From Thioclava nitratireducens (GTDB lineage: Bacteria; Pseudomonadota; Alphaproteobacteria; Rhodobacterales; Rhodobacteraceae), in assembly GCF_001940525.2 (NCBI RefSeq), contig NZ_CP019437.1:109501-173500 (forward strand): DNA of 64,000 nt, read 5' to 3'. Of the stretch, positions 45,157 to 54,141 are shown piece after piece. Under the pieces are notes generated by a model. It saw nothing but the letters and a program-made list of their open reading frames with translations. It was not told the origin of the DNA and ran no database searches. The translations under genes were made by a program, and so were the position numbers. Position 1 is the first letter of the stretch. Each line of letters opens with the position of its first letter.

Positions 45157-47216
45157 CGGTAGTCGGCCAGGACCGCCAGGAACGCCTCTGCAAAGCGGTC
45201 GAGCTTCGCCTCGGGCAGGTTGGAAATCCGGGCGAGGTCATCGCGCGAGCGCGGCTTCGTCTCTGCGATCTTGCGGATCGTCGAGGCCGAGCAGGAGAGC
45301 GGGCGATCATAGCCATCCGCGCCGCGTTCGAGATTTCGCTGCGCATCGGCCAACCGGTCGTAAATTTCCCCCTCGGTCGAACCTGCGAGCTTGCGGCGCA
45401 GCGGGTGCATCTCTTCCACCGCGCCGGCGATCACCTCCAGAAACTCCGCGCCATAGCTTTCCAGCTTCTTGGCACCGACACCGCTGATCCCCGCCATTTC
45501 GTCGAGCGTTCCGGGGCGTTTCTCGGCCATCTCGATCAGGGTGCGGTCGGTGAAGACGACATAGGCGGGCACCCCCTGCGCCTCGGCCAGCGCGCGGCGC
45601 TTCGCCTTCAGTGCCGAGAGAAGCGGCGCGTCGTCGTCGCTCACCAGCGTCCGGACCACGTGTTTGGTCTTCGCCTTCGCCACCAGATCGCGGCGCAGCG
45701 TGATCGACTGCTCGCCGCGCAGGATCGGATGAGCAGTCTCGGTCATCACCAGCGCGCCGTGCCGCGCGGCGTCGGGACGGATCAGGTCATGCCCCATCAT
45801 CTGCCGGAATACCGCCTGCCATTGCGCCCGGCTCAGATCGCGCCCGACCCCATAGGTCGGCAGCTTGTCGTGGCCCCATTGCTTTATCTTGTCGGTCTGC
45901 GAGCCCAGCAGAATCTCGATCAGATGCCCCGCGCCGAACCGTTCCTCCGAGCGCAGCGCGGCGGACAGCGCCTTGCGCACGGCCTCGGTCCCGTCGAACA
46001 CCTCGGGCGGCGTATCGCATAGGTCGCAATGCCCGCAGGGCGCGGCCTCTTCGCCGAAATAGCGCAGCAGCTTCACCCGGCGGCATTCGGTCGCCTCGGC
46101 CAGACCCAGCAGCGCATTCAGCCGCCCGTGATCGGCCTCCTTGCGCTCGGGCGGGGCGAGCCCTTCGTCGATCTGGGACCGGCGCAGCTTGATGTCGTCG
46201 GGCCCATACAGTGTCAGCGTCTCGGCGGCGGCACCGTCGCGACCCGCGCGACCGATCTCCTGATAGTAAGCCTCGATGCTCTTGGGCAGATCGGCATGGG
46301 CGACCCAGCGGATATCGGGCTTGTCGACGCCCATCCCGAAGGCGACCGTCGCGACCACGATCAACCCGTCTTCCTGCTGAAAGCGGGTCTCCACAGCGCG
46401 GCGGTCATCGGCCTCCATCCCGCCGTGATAGTGACAGGCGAGATGCCCGGCCTCGCTCAGCGCCTTGGCCAAAGCCTCGGTTTTCGCCCGCGTGCCGCAA
46501 TAAACGATGCCGGATTGCCCTTTTCGCGCGGCCGCGAAGCGCAAAATCTGTTGACGTGGCTGATCCTTGGGCGAAAAGGCCAGATGGATATTCGGTCGGT
46601 CGAAGCCGCGCAGGAAGCTCTCGGGGGGCTGCCCGTCGAACAGGCGCGTGACGATCTCGGTCCGGGTTTCTTCGTCGGCGGTCGCGGTGAAGGCCGCAAG
46701 CGGTACGCCAAGGCTGCGGCGCAGCTCGCCGATGCGCAGGTAGTCGGGGCGGAAATCATGGCCCCATTGGCTGACGCAATGCGCCTCGTCCACCGCGATC
46801 AGACTGACGCCTGCGCGCTTCAGCAGGTGCTGCGCCCCGCCAGAGGCCAGACGTTCGGGCGCCATGTAGAGAAGCTTCAGCCGTCCTTCGTCGATCGCGG
46901 TGAAGACCTCTTCGGTCTCCTCCTCGGTATTGCCCGAGGTCAGCGCGCCCGCCTCGACGCCGGCCTGTTTCAACGCGCGCACCTGATCGCGCATCAGCGC
47001 GATCAGCGGCGAGATCACCACCGTCACGCCCTCGCGCGCCAGCGCAGGCAATTGATAACACAGGGATTTTCCGCCGCCCGTCGGCATGATCGCCAGCACG
47101 TTCCGGCCCTCGATCACCGCGCGCACGATCTCTTCCTGACCGGGTCGGAAGGCGTCGAACCCCCAGACCCGCGCCAGTAGCTCTGCGGGGGCTTCGGCTG
47201 CCGCAGCCGCAGGCAT
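45153..47216 (-). CDS. recQ: ATP-dependent DNA helicase RecQ
   Basis: A 687-residue 3'-5' helicase. Walker A is MPTGGGKSLCYQ (GGGKS at 47-51) and the DEAH box is in LIAVDEAHCVSQWGHDFRPDY. A helicase C domain, the zinc-binding cysteines (C..CGHCDLCDTPP) with RQC domain, and an HRDC domain (LLSALKAKRRALAEAQGVPAYVVFTDRTL, then GISGVGAKKLESYG) follow. A second, degenerate HRDC-like segment ends the protein. The ATG shares its A with the yggT stop (TGATG). Confidence 0.95.
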   Translation of the reverse strand: MPAAAAAEAPAELLARVWGFDAFRPGQEEIVRAVIEGRNVLAIMPTGGGKSLCYQLPALAREGVTVVISPLIALMRDQVRALKQAGVEAGALTSGNTEEETEEVFTAIDEGRLKLLYMAPERLASGGAQHLLKRAGVSLIAVDEAHCVSQWGHDFRPDYLRIGELRRSLGVPLAAFTATADEETRTEIVTRLFDGQPPESFLRGFDRPNIHLAFSPKDQPRQQILRFAAARKGQSGIVYCGTRAKTEALAKALSEAGHLACHYHGGMEADDRRAVETRFQQEDGLIVVATVAFGMGVDKPDIRWVAHADLPKSIEAYYQEIGRAGRDGAAAETLTLYGPDDIKLRRSQIDEGLAPPERKEADHGRLNALLGLAEATECRRVKLLRYFGEEAAPCGHCDLCDTPPEVFDGTEAVRKALSAALRSEERFGAGHLIEILLGSQTDKIKQWGHDKLPTYGVGRDLSRAQWQAVFRQMMGHDLIRPDAARHGALVMTETAHPILRGEQSITLRRDLVAKAKTKHVVRTLVSDDDAPLLSALKAKRRALAEAQGVPAYVVFTDRTLIEMAEKRPGTLDEMAGISGVGAKKLESYGAEFLEVIAGAVEEMHPLRRKLAGSTEGEIYDRLADAQRNLERGADGYDRPLSCSASTIRKIAETKPRSRDDLARISNLPEAKLDRFAEAFLAVLADYR

Positions 47217-47515
47217 CAGAAGCTGTTGCCGTAGAAGAAGGCCGCGTTGTTGAACAGCGCCTGACGGATGATGATCAGGATGATGAAGGCCACCAGCGGC
47301 GCCAGATCGAGCCCGCCCGTGTCGGGCAGGAAGCGACGGATGCGCCCGTAGATCGGCTCCAGCAGGTTATTCAGGCCGAACCAGATTTGCGCCACCAAGG
47401 GTTGGCGCAGGTTCAGCACCTGAAAATTGATAAGCCAGCTCATGATGATATGGGCGATCATGACGAACCAGATGACGTTCAGGATCAGCACCAGGGCCTG
47501 AAAGAGCGTGACCAT
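47216..47515 (-). CDS. YggT-family membrane protein
   Basis: A 99-residue protein with two membrane helices: VTLFQALVLILNVIWFVMIAHIIM and LAPLVAFIILIIIRQALF. The conserved NLLEPIYGRIRRFLPDTGGLDLAPL matches YggT. The family has links to osmotic stress and cell division. The start at 47515 follows GGAGGTTTCG. It is translationally coupled to recQ. Confidence 0.9.
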   Translation of the reverse strand: MVTLFQALVLILNVIWFVMIAHIIMSWLINFQVLNLRQPLVAQIWFGLNNLLEPIYGRIRRFLPDTGGLDLAPLVAFIILIIIRQALFNNAAFFYGNSF

Positions 47516-47642
47516 CGAAACCTCCGCTTTGGATCGCAAAGACAGGTAAGCGAGGCGCCGCGGCATTGCAACCGCAGGCTCACGCGCATTTTCCGTAACG
47601 TCTCTCTTGACCGTCCCGCGGCGTCGCAGCACCAGTGACCGC

Positions 47643-48176
47643 ATGTACCCCGTTATCCGTATGGCCAAAGAGATCGTGAAGTTCCGCAACGCCCCGGCGC
47701 TGCCGATCACGGGTACCCATGTCAGCCAGCATATCTGCTGGCCGTGGGACATCGACCTCTGGATGGAGCTGAACAACGGGCGCACGCTGACGCTCTACGA
47801 TCTCGGGCGAATTCCGCTTGCGATCCGCACAGGGCTCTGGGGCGCACTGAAGCGCAACAAATGGGGCATCGTGGTCGCCGGGAACACCACGCGCTATCGC
47901 CGCCGGGTGCAGGCCTTCCAGAAATTCGAGATGCGCTCGCGCTGTCTTGGCTGGGACGATCGCTGGATCTGGCTCGAGCATGCGATGTTCACCGAAAGCG
48001 GCGAATGCACCTCGCATGTGCTTATCCGTGGTGCCGTGACCTCGAAGAAGGGCATGATCCCACCGGCGCAGGTTCTGGCCGAGATGGGGCAGGACGCGAC
48101 CTCGCCGCCGCTGCCCGAATTCGTGACCGCCTGGGCGGAGGCAGACCTCAAGCGTCCCTGGCCGCCGCAGATGTGA
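47643..48176 (+). CDS. Acyl-CoA thioesterase-like protein (hotdog fold)
   Basis: A 177-residue protein beginning MYPVIRMAKEIVKFRNAP, with central segments HVSQHICWPWDIDLWMELNNGRTLTLYDLGRIPL and RYRRRVQAFQKFEMRSRCLGWDDRWIWLEHAMF. They resemble the acyl-CoA thioesterase/4-hydroxybenzoyl-CoA thioesterase hotdog family seen in Rhodobacterales. I cannot confirm a catalytic residue. The start at 47643 is preferred over 47607 because the family begins MYP. Confidence 0.7.
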   Translation: MYPVIRMAKEIVKFRNAPALPITGTHVSQHICWPWDIDLWMELNNGRTLTLYDLGRIPLAIRTGLWGALKRNKWGIVVAGNTTRYRRRVQAFQKFEMRSRCLGWDDRWIWLEHAMFTESGECTSHVLIRGAVTSKKGMIPPAQVLAEMGQDATSPPLPEFVTAWAEADLKRPWPPQM

Positions 48177-48279
48177 CACTGCCGTGCCCGCGGCATGCCC
48201 CGACCGTCGAACCCCTTGCCAGACCGTCCCTTTTCGGGCTTGATCGCCGCAATTGCTGGCGCGGCGGGGAGAGGGCGAC

Positions 48280-49635
48280 ATGATCACGGCGAAGAAACGC
48301 ATCTGGGGCTGGTGGTTCTTCGACTGGGCGAGCCAACCCTATAACACGCTGCTGATCACCTTCATCTTCGCGCCCTTCGTGAAAGACCTGATGGGCTCGG
48401 GCACCGCGGCGCAGACCGTCTGGGGTTATGGCGTGGGCATCGCGGGGATCATCATCGCGCTCGGCTCTCCCTTCCTCGGCGCGATTGCCGACCGATCGGG
48501 GCGGCGGATGCCGTTCATCTGGGTCTTCTCGGTAATGTACGTTCTGGGCGCGTGGGGGCTATGGTACGCGGTGCCGGGCGATTTCAAGCTGATGGCGATC
48601 ATGATCAGCTTCGCCATCGGCATGATCGGCATGGAATTCGCGACCACCTTCACCAATGCGATTCTGCCCGATCTGGGTCCCCGCGAAGAAATCGGGCGCA
48701 TCTCCGGCTCGGGCTGGGCGTTCGGCTATATCGGCGGAATGATCACGCTGTTCATCATGCTTTTGCTGCTGCAGGCGAGCCCGACGACAGGGAAAACCAT
48801 GCTCGGGATCGAGCCGCTGTTCGGCCTCGACGTCGCCACGCGCGAGGACACCCGCGCGGTCGGGCCGCTCACCGCGATCTGGTACGCGGTATTCATGATC
48901 CCCTTCTTCCTCTGGGTGCGCGAGCCGCGCAAAGCCGACGCGCTGCCCATCGGCACGGCTCTGCGCGGCGCATGGCCGGAACTGCGCGCGACGCTCCGCG
49001 CGCTGCCACATCGGCGCTCGCTGACCTCGTTCCTGCTCAGCTCGATGTTCTATCGCGATGCGCTCAACGGCATCTACACCTTCGGCGGGCTCTACGCGGC
49101 GGGCGTGCTGAACTGGTCGATCACCCTGATCGGCATCTTCGGCATCCTCGGCACGATCACCGGCGCGACTTTCGCGTGGCTCGGCGGCAAGGCGGACGAC
49201 CGCTGGGGGCCGCGCACGGTCATCATCACGACGCTCGTGATCCTCACGCTCGTGGTGCTCGGCATCGTGATGATCTCGCGCGAAAGCGTCTTCGGCATGG
49301 CCGTCACCCCCGACAGCAAACTGCCCGACATCGCCTTCATGGTACTTGGCGGCATGATCGGGGCGTGCGGCGGCGCGCTGCAATCGGCCTCGCGCACGAT
49401 GATGGTGCGTCAGGCCGACCCGGAAAAGATCACCGAGCATTTCGGCCTTTACGCGCTGTCCGGCAAGGCCACGGCCTTCATCGCGCCGCTTGCAATCGGG
49501 ATCACGACGCAGATAAGCGGAAATCAGTCGACCGGCATCACGCCGATCATCGTTCTTTTGCTTTTGGGCCTGGTCCTGCTAGGCTTCGTGAGAAGCCACG
49601 GAGACCCTGCGCCCGAAGGACCCCCCTCACCATGA
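48280..49635 (+). CDS. MFS transporter, UMF1/Atg22-like
   Basis: A 451-residue membrane protein with about twelve helices. The N-terminus KKRIWGWWFFDWASQPYNTLLITFIFAPFV matches the UMF1 (Atg22-like) branch, which exports small solutes. The loop LGAIADRSGRRMPFIW is the MFS signature between helices 2 and 3. The start at 48280 follows GGGAGAGGG. The stop overlaps mepA (ATGA). Confidence 0.88.
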   Translation: MITAKKRIWGWWFFDWASQPYNTLLITFIFAPFVKDLMGSGTAAQTVWGYGVGIAGIIIALGSPFLGAIADRSGRRMPFIWVFSVMYVLGAWGLWYAVPGDFKLMAIMISFAIGMIGMEFATTFTNAILPDLGPREEIGRISGSGWAFGYIGGMITLFIMLLLLQASPTTGKTMLGIEPLFGLDVATREDTRAVGPLTAIWYAVFMIPFFLWVREPRKADALPIGTALRGAWPELRATLRALPHRRSLTSFLLSSMFYRDALNGIYTFGGLYAAGVLNWSITLIGIFGILGTITGATFAWLGGKADDRWGPRTVIITTLVILTLVVLGIVMISRESVFGMAVTPDSKLPDIAFMVLGGMIGACGGALQSASRTMMVRQADPEKITEHFGLYALSGKATAFIAPLAIGITTQISGNQSTGITPIIVLLLLGLVLLGFVRSHGDPAPEGPPSP

Positions 49636-50528
49636 TCGCGAAATTACTCGCCGCCGCTCTTTCTTTCAGCCTGACTGCCGCCCCCGGATTCTCCGAACCG
49701 CTCGCCCGCCAGCTTTTTGGCGCGGAAGCGGTAGCCTCGGCGCAGGCGCCCTCTGCCATCGGCTTCTATTCGCGCGGCTGCGCCGCCGGGCTGCAACGGA
49801 TGCCCGAGAGCGGGCCGACATGGCAGGCGATGCGCCTGTCGCGCAATCGCAACTGGGGCCAGCCTGCAATGCTGACCTATCTGCAGGATCTGTCGCGCTA
49901 CGCCGCGACCCTGCCGGGGTGGAACGGGCTCTATATCGGTGACATTTCCCAGCCGCGCGGCGGCCCGATGACCGGCGGCCATGCCAGCCACCAGATCGGG
50001 CTGGATGCCGACATCTGGATGCTGCCGGCCACGAACCTCAATCTCAGCCGCGCCCAACGGGAGAAGATCTCCTCGATCTCGGTGCGCACCGCCGACCAGC
50101 GCCATATCAACGGCAACTGGACGCCGCAGCATCTCGAGCTGATGCGCCATGCCGCCGCCGATCCGCGGGTCGACCGCATCTTCGTCGCCGCTGCAGTGAA
50201 AATCGCGATGTGCAACACGGTGCCGCGCAACGACCGCGCTTGGCTGCAGAAAATCCGTCCGATGTATGGCCACAACACCCATTTCCATGTCCGCCTGAAA
50301 TGCCCGCCCGGTGCGCGCTATTGCCAGACGCAGAAGCCGACCGTGGCGCAGCTGTCGAAGGGAGGCGACGGCTGTGACGAGACGCTGAACTGGTGGGTGA
50401 CGGATTACCTCAACCCGCCGAAAACCGCAGCGAAGCCCAAGCCGAAAGGGCCGCCGAAAAAGAACGCCAAGACCTACGTCATGTCGGACCTGCCGAGCCA
50501 ATGCCGCGCCGTTCTGTCTTCGCGCTGA
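49632..50528 (+). CDS. mepA: Penicillin-insensitive murein endopeptidase
   Basis: A 298-residue exported LAS-type metallopeptidase that cuts cross-links in peptidoglycan. It has a signal peptide ([21 protein letters not shown]). The zinc site includes [16 protein letters not shown] and the later [13 protein letters not shown] lysine/proline-rich tail follows. The start is the ATG overlapping the MFS stop. The 3' end overlaps the next gene by 28 bp. Confidence 0.92.
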   Translation: MIAKLLAAALSFSLTAAPGFSEPLARQLFGAEAVASAQAPSAIGFYSRGCAAGLQRMPESGPTWQAMRLSRNRNWGQPAMLTYLQDLSRYAATLPGWNGLYIGDISQPRGGPMTGGHASHQIGLDADIWMLPATNLNLSRAQREKISSISVRTADQRHINGNWTPQHLELMRHAAADPRVDRIFVAAAVKIAMCNTVPRNDRAWLQKIRPMYGHNTHFHVRLKCPPGARYCQTQKPTVAQLSKGGDGCDETLNWWVTDYLNPPKTAAKPKPKGPPKKNAKTYVMSDLPSQCRAVLSSR

Positions 50529-51430
50529 TCGCGGGGGCGGGGCTGGCGGTTCTCGCGGGGCTCGCGCCGGCCGGACCGGAACCGCGCGCCCGCTTCCTGC
50601 AAAGCTATCACTGGACGATGCCGGGCGTGAGCGTCTTCGGCGGCTTCTCGGGGCTCGAGCTGGGCCCCGACGGGCGCAACTTCATCACCCAATCCGACCG
50701 CACGACGATCTGGCGCGGGCGGCTGGACCGGGACGCGCAGGGCCGGATCAGCGACGTCGAAATCACCAACGGGCCGAACTGGCTTCACAGTTCCAAGGGC
50801 CGCGTGCTCAACCGCCATCAGGGCGACAGCGAAGGCTTGGCCCTGGCGCCCGACGGCTCGGTCTACATCTCCTTCGAAGGGCTGGCGCGGGTGTCGCATT
50901 TCCCGACCGACGGCGGTCCGGCCGAGCTACTGCCGCGCCCGGATGCCTTCGCGAAGATGCAGAACAACTCCTCGCTCGAGGCGCTGGCGATCGACGATCA
51001 GGGCACGCTCTACACGATGCCCGAACGCTCGGGCGCGAAGGACAGACCCTACCCGGTCTGGCGCTATCGCGATGGCAAATGGGATCAGCCCTTCGCCATC
51101 CCGCGCTCCGATAACTGGCTGCCGGTCGGTGCGGATTTCGGGCCCGATGGCCGCTTTTATCTGCTGGAGCGCGACTTCTGGGGCCTTCTGGGCTTCCGCT
51201 CGCGCGTGCAGGTCTTCGACATCAACGGCGATTCGATCTCGGGGGGCGAGGTTCTGCTGGAAACCGGCGCGGGACGACACGACAATCTCGAGGGCCTGTC
51301 GGTCTGGCGCGACGACGAGGGTGCGATCCGCCTGACGATGATCTCCGACGACAATTTCCGGTTCCTACAGCGCACCGAAATCGTCGAATACGTCCTGCCC
51401 AACACCCGCCGCACCGCCAAGAAGGATTGA
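50501..51430 (+). CDS. Esterase-like (phytase-family) exported protein
   Basis: A 309-residue protein with a signal peptide ([20 protein letters not shown]) and a six-bladed propeller-like pattern: [40 protein letters not shown] and the late [14 protein letters not shown]. It matches the 'esterase-like activity of phytase' family. It starts inside the 3' end of mepA in another frame. The substrate is unknown. Confidence 0.85.
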   Translation: MPRRSVFALIAGAGLAVLAGLAPAGPEPRARFLQSYHWTMPGVSVFGGFSGLELGPDGRNFITQSDRTTIWRGRLDRDAQGRISDVEITNGPNWLHSSKGRVLNRHQGDSEGLALAPDGSVYISFEGLARVSHFPTDGGPAELLPRPDAFAKMQNNSSLEALAIDDQGTLYTMPERSGAKDRPYPVWRYRDGKWDQPFAIPRSDNWLPVGADFGPDGRFYLLERDFWGLLGFRSRVQVFDINGDSISGGEVLLETGAGRHDNLEGLSVWRDDEGAIRLTMISDDNFRFLQRTEIVEYVLPNTRRTAKKD

Positions 51431-51517
51431 CGCGCGCGTCGTGACGGCGTATCGCGCGCCCTTGCCCGGGCTGGTCCGGGCCATGTCTCCGCTACCATGT
51501 AAAAACGGTTGAACATC

Positions 51518-52150
51518 ATGACCCGCTATATTCCTGGCATCATTGCCATGGCCGCAATCGTCGTGGCCTCGAACATCCTGGTGCAATTCCTCGTCGGCGA
51601 CTGGCTGACCTGGGGCGCCTTCACCTACCCCTTCGCCTTCCTCGTCAATGACGTGATGAACCGTGTCTACGGCCCCGGAGCCGCGCGTCGCGTGGTCTTC
51701 GCGGGTTTTGTCGTGGGGGTGATCTGCTCGCTCATCGGCAGCCAGATCATGCTGCAGGGTGACGGCTTCACCTATCCGGCGGTGACGCTGCGCATCGCGC
51801 TCGGCTCCGGCGCGGCCTTCCTCGTGGCGCAGATGACCGACATCTTCGTCTTCGACAAGCTGCGCGACGGCGTCTGGTGGCGCGCCCCGGCGATCTCGAC
51901 CCTGATCGGCGCCTCGCTCGATACGCTGATCTTCTTCTCGGTGGCTTTCTCGGCCGGGCTGACCTTCCTCGAGCCGGGCAACGACGTGTCCTGGGCGAAT
52001 GAGACCCTGCCCCTGTTGGGCGTCGGGCCGACAGTGCCGCTCTGGGTGTCGCTCGCCACCGCCGACTGGCTTGTCAAACTTGCCCTGACTTTGATCGCAC
52101 TGCTGCCTTTCAAGGCACTCGTCACGAAACTTTCTCCAAGACTTGCGTGA
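51518..52150 (+). CDS. yhhQ: VUT-family queuosine precursor transporter
   Basis: A 210-residue membrane protein with six hydrophobic segments. The family motif FAFLVNDVMNRVYGPGAARRVVFAGFVVG and the later MTDIFVFDKLRDGVWWRAPAISTLIGASLDTLIFF match the YhhQ/QPTR queuosine-precursor transporters. The ATG at 51518 is preferred over an in-frame TTG at 51509. No clear preQ1 riboswitch was seen upstream. Confidence 0.88.
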   Translation: MTRYIPGIIAMAAIVVASNILVQFLVGDWLTWGAFTYPFAFLVNDVMNRVYGPGAARRVVFAGFVVGVICSLIGSQIMLQGDGFTYPAVTLRIALGSGAAFLVAQMTDIFVFDKLRDGVWWRAPAISTLIGASLDTLIFFSVAFSAGLTFLEPGNDVSWANETLPLLGVGPTVPLWVSLATADWLVKLALTLIALLPFKALVTKLSPRLA

Positions 52151-52219
52151 TTTTTCTTGCCACACACAAAATCTGTGGCACGCTGTGGATAACGGCAACG
52201 CATGAAAGGAGGTGGTCCA

Positions 52220-52276
52220 GTGTCTAGAGTGATAGTGGAGAGAGGTGTCGGGACAGTGAGGGGGGCCGTGGCCTGA
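52220..52276 (+). CDS. 18-codon micro-ORF with near-complete Shine-Dalgarno
   Basis: AAAGGAGGTGGTCC (52205-52218) pairs with 14 bases at the 3' end of 16S rRNA with only one G-U wobble, 7 nt (from GGAGG) before the GTG at 52220. The peptide is SRVIVERGVGTVRGAVA after the initiator, valine-rich. An ATG at 52202 in the same frame has no ribosome-binding site of its own. It may be a leader peptide or a ribosome-capturing site; the coding role is uncertain. Confidence 0.45.
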   Translation: MSRVIVERGVGTVRGAVA

Positions 52277-52358
52277 GGGCAAACCCTAGGGCAAAGAACC
52301 CTGACTGGGACGGCTGGATCCTTCGGACCCTAACCGGACCATCTCCGTAGATCTCGGA

Positions 52359-52387
52359 GGGTCATCTCGAATAGAGATGGCCCTTTT
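52359..52387 (+). terminator. Intrinsic terminator 1 of the intergenic RNA
   Basis: A 10-bp stem GGGTCATCTC / GAGATGGCCC (52359-52368 and 52374-52383, one G-U pair) with a GAATA loop is followed by TTTT. A strong terminator by shape. Confidence 0.85.
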
Positions 52388-52392
52388 CGTGG

Positions 52393-52420
52393 GGCGCTCC
52401 GTAGCATACGGGGCGCCTTT
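52393..52420 (+). terminator. Intrinsic terminator 2 before the cytochrome gene
   Basis: An 11-bp stem GGCGCTCCGTA / TACGGGGCGCC (52393-52403 and 52407-52417, one G-U pair) with a GCA loop is followed by TTTCTTC. It stands 5 bp after the first terminator's T-run. Confidence 0.8.
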
Positions 52421-52497
52421 CTTCGTTGACGCCGATCACAGACGTGATCACGTTTCGCGCCTACCCTTCCCCTGCGCCATCTTTGTGGGAGGATACA

Positions 52498-52893
52498 ATG
52501 CGCTTCACTTACCTCATCGCCGCGGCATGTCTCGCCGCGACGCCGACCATCGCTCAGAACGCCGATGTCGGCAAAGTTCTCTACGACCAATATTGCGCCA
52601 GCTGTCATGGCGACGACGGCACCGGCACCGGGCCGATGGCCGAATATCTGACCGTGAAACCTGCCGATCTGACCGGGCTTGCCGCCGCGAATGACGGCGC
52701 GTTCCCGATGCTCAAAACGATCCACATCATCGACGGGCGCACGGGCGTGCGGGCACATGGCGGGCCGATGCCGGTCTTCGGCGAGGTGTTCATGGACCAG
52801 GGCGGGCACGGCGCGCCGTATTACACCGACGTGCTGGCCACGCGCGGGCGCGTCCTCTCCCTCGCGACATATCTCGAATCGCTCCAGAAATAG
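52498..52893 (+). CDS. Periplasmic cytochrome c
   Basis: A 131-residue protein with a signal peptide (MRFTYLIAAACLAATPTIAQ) and one heme c-binding motif CASCH near residue 38. A methionine that could be the sixth ligand lies in the C-terminal half. It is a small class-I-type cytochrome, possibly an electron carrier or subunit. GGGAGGATACA precedes the ATG. It sits just beyond the two terminators of the intergenic RNA, so it may be controlled by read-through. Confidence 0.9.
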   Translation: MRFTYLIAAACLAATPTIAQNADVGKVLYDQYCASCHGDDGTGTGPMAEYLTVKPADLTGLAAANDGAFPMLKTIHIIDGRTGVRAHGGPMPVFGEVFMDQGGHGAPYYTDVLATRGRVLSLATYLESLQK

Positions 52894-53018
52894 GCGACAA
52901 GACGTTCACTGCTGGGCCGGGTTCGCGGGGTGATCTCGACTCCGCGAGCCGGATATGGTTTGCAGGAAGCCGGGCGTGAGAGCCTTATTGGACGACATAT
53001 CACCGGGAATGCAGATTG

Positions 53019-53255
53019 ATGAGCGATATTAACGCGCTGAGCTTCGAAGAGGCGATGAAGGCCCTCGAGGAAGTCGTGGGCAAACTGGAACACGGCGACG
53101 TGCCCCTCGACGAGTCGATCAAGCTCTACGAGCGCGGTGCCAAGCTGAAAGAGCATTGCGCCAAGCTTCTGAAGGAGGCCGAGGCGCGGGTCGAGAAGAT
53201 CACGCTCAATGCCGACGGCGCACCGCAAGGCACGGCCCCCGCCGAAGGTCTGTAA
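53019..53255 (+). CDS. xseB: Exodeoxyribonuclease VII small subunit
   Basis: A 78-residue protein with the XseB pattern [49 protein letters not shown]. It partners XseA in DNA repair; xseA is not in the window. The ATG at 53019 is chosen over a TTG three bases upstream. Its TAA abuts the ispA ATG, forming the common xseB-ispA-dxs operon. Confidence 0.95.
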   Translation: MSDINALSFEEAMKALEEVVGKLEHGDVPLDESIKLYERGAKLKEHCAKLLKEAEARVEKITLNADGAPQGTAPAEGL

Positions 53256-54122
53256 ATGTTCTCCTCCCGTTTGAAAGAGGTGCAGGCGGCCGTTCAGGTC
53301 GCGCTTGATGCCGCCGTGGCGCGCCAGCCGGAGGGGCCGTTGCGCGACCCGATGCATTACGCGCTGCAGGGCGGCAAACGGCTGCGCGCCTTCCTCGCGA
53401 TCGAAAGCGCCGCGATCTTCGGAATTCCCGAAGCTCAAGCGATGCCCGCCGCCGCCGCGGTCGAGGCGCTGCACGCCTACAGCCTCGTGCATGATGATCT
53501 TCCCTGCATGGATGACGACGATCTGCGCCGCGGCCAGCCGACGATTCACGTGAAATGGGACGAGGCCACCGCCGTGCTCACCGGCGACGTGCTGCAGACG
53601 CTTGCGTTTGAGCTTTGCGCCGATCCCCTCCTCGGCCCGGCAGAGCGGCGCATCGCGCTCAGCCTCGCGCTTGCCAAAGCCTCCGGCGCGGCGGGCATGG
53701 GCCACGGTCAGGCGCTCGACATCGCGGCGGAAAGTGCCACCAATCCCCTTTCGCTGAGCCAGATCACCGCGCTGCAGGCGGGCAAGACCGGGGCGCTGAT
53801 CTCCTTTGCCTCCCGCGCCGGCGCGATCCTCGCAGGCGAAGACGAGGGCCCTCTGAGCGATTTCGCCGATGCGGTCGGTCTGGCCTTTCAAATTCACGAT
53901 GACATCCTAGATGTGACGGGCTGCGAAAAGGCCGCCGGGAAGCGGGTCGGTAAGGACGCCGAGGCCGGAAAGGCGACCTTCGTTTCGCTGCTCGGCCTTG
54001 CTGGCGCGCGGCTCCGCGAGGGCGAGCTGATCGACCAGGCGATAGACGCGCTTTCACCTTACGGCGAGGAAGCGGAAAACTTGCGGGCCGCTGCGCGTTT
54101 CGTTATCTCCCGCGAAATGTAG
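53256..54122 (+). CDS. ispA: Geranyl/farnesyl diphosphate synthase
   Basis: A 288-residue prenyltransferase. The first aspartate-rich motif is [17 protein letters not shown], the second is [12 protein letters not shown], and GKRLRAF is near the N-terminus. It makes farnesyl diphosphate for quinones, carotenoids and undecaprenyl phosphate. It lies between xseB and dxs with gaps of 0 and 19 bp. Confidence 0.95.
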   Translation: MFSSRLKEVQAAVQVALDAAVARQPEGPLRDPMHYALQGGKRLRAFLAIESAAIFGIPEAQAMPAAAAVEALHAYSLVHDDLPCMDDDDLRRGQPTIHVKWDEATAVLTGDVLQTLAFELCADPLLGPAERRIALSLALAKASGAAGMGHGQALDIAAESATNPLSLSQITALQAGKTGALISFASRAGAILAGEDEGPLSDFADAVGLAFQIHDDILDVTGCEKAAGKRVGKDAEAGKATFVSLLGLAGARLREGELIDQAIDALSPYGEEAENLRAAARFVISREM

Positions 54123-54141
54123 CGCGCCTAGGGGGCAGCCA

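Larger units (their letters stand above)
52151..52420 (+). ncRNA. Structured intergenic RNA candidate with a micro-ORF and two tandem terminators
   Basis: This stretch of the 347-bp gap 52151-52497 contains, in order, a TGCCACA-N9-TGTGGCA inverted repeat (52158-52180), a micro-ORF with a very strong ribosome-binding site (52205-52276), GC-rich hairpins (such as CTCCG-N7-CGGAG at 52343-52359) and two intrinsic terminators (52359-52387, 52393-52420). CCATCTC (52339-52345) and TCATCTC (52362-52368) can both pair with GAGATGG (52374-52380), so alternative folds are possible. It looks like an sRNA or attenuator; no family is recognised. Bases 52421-52497 hold only the cytochrome gene's ribosome-binding site. 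Confidence 0.6.

Noticed and set aside
51431..51517. Possible preQ1 riboswitch before the queuosine-precursor transporter
   Set aside because: There is a GCCCGG-N6-CCGGGC hairpin and a short A run, but the A-rich tail and loop pairings of known preQ1 classes are not present.
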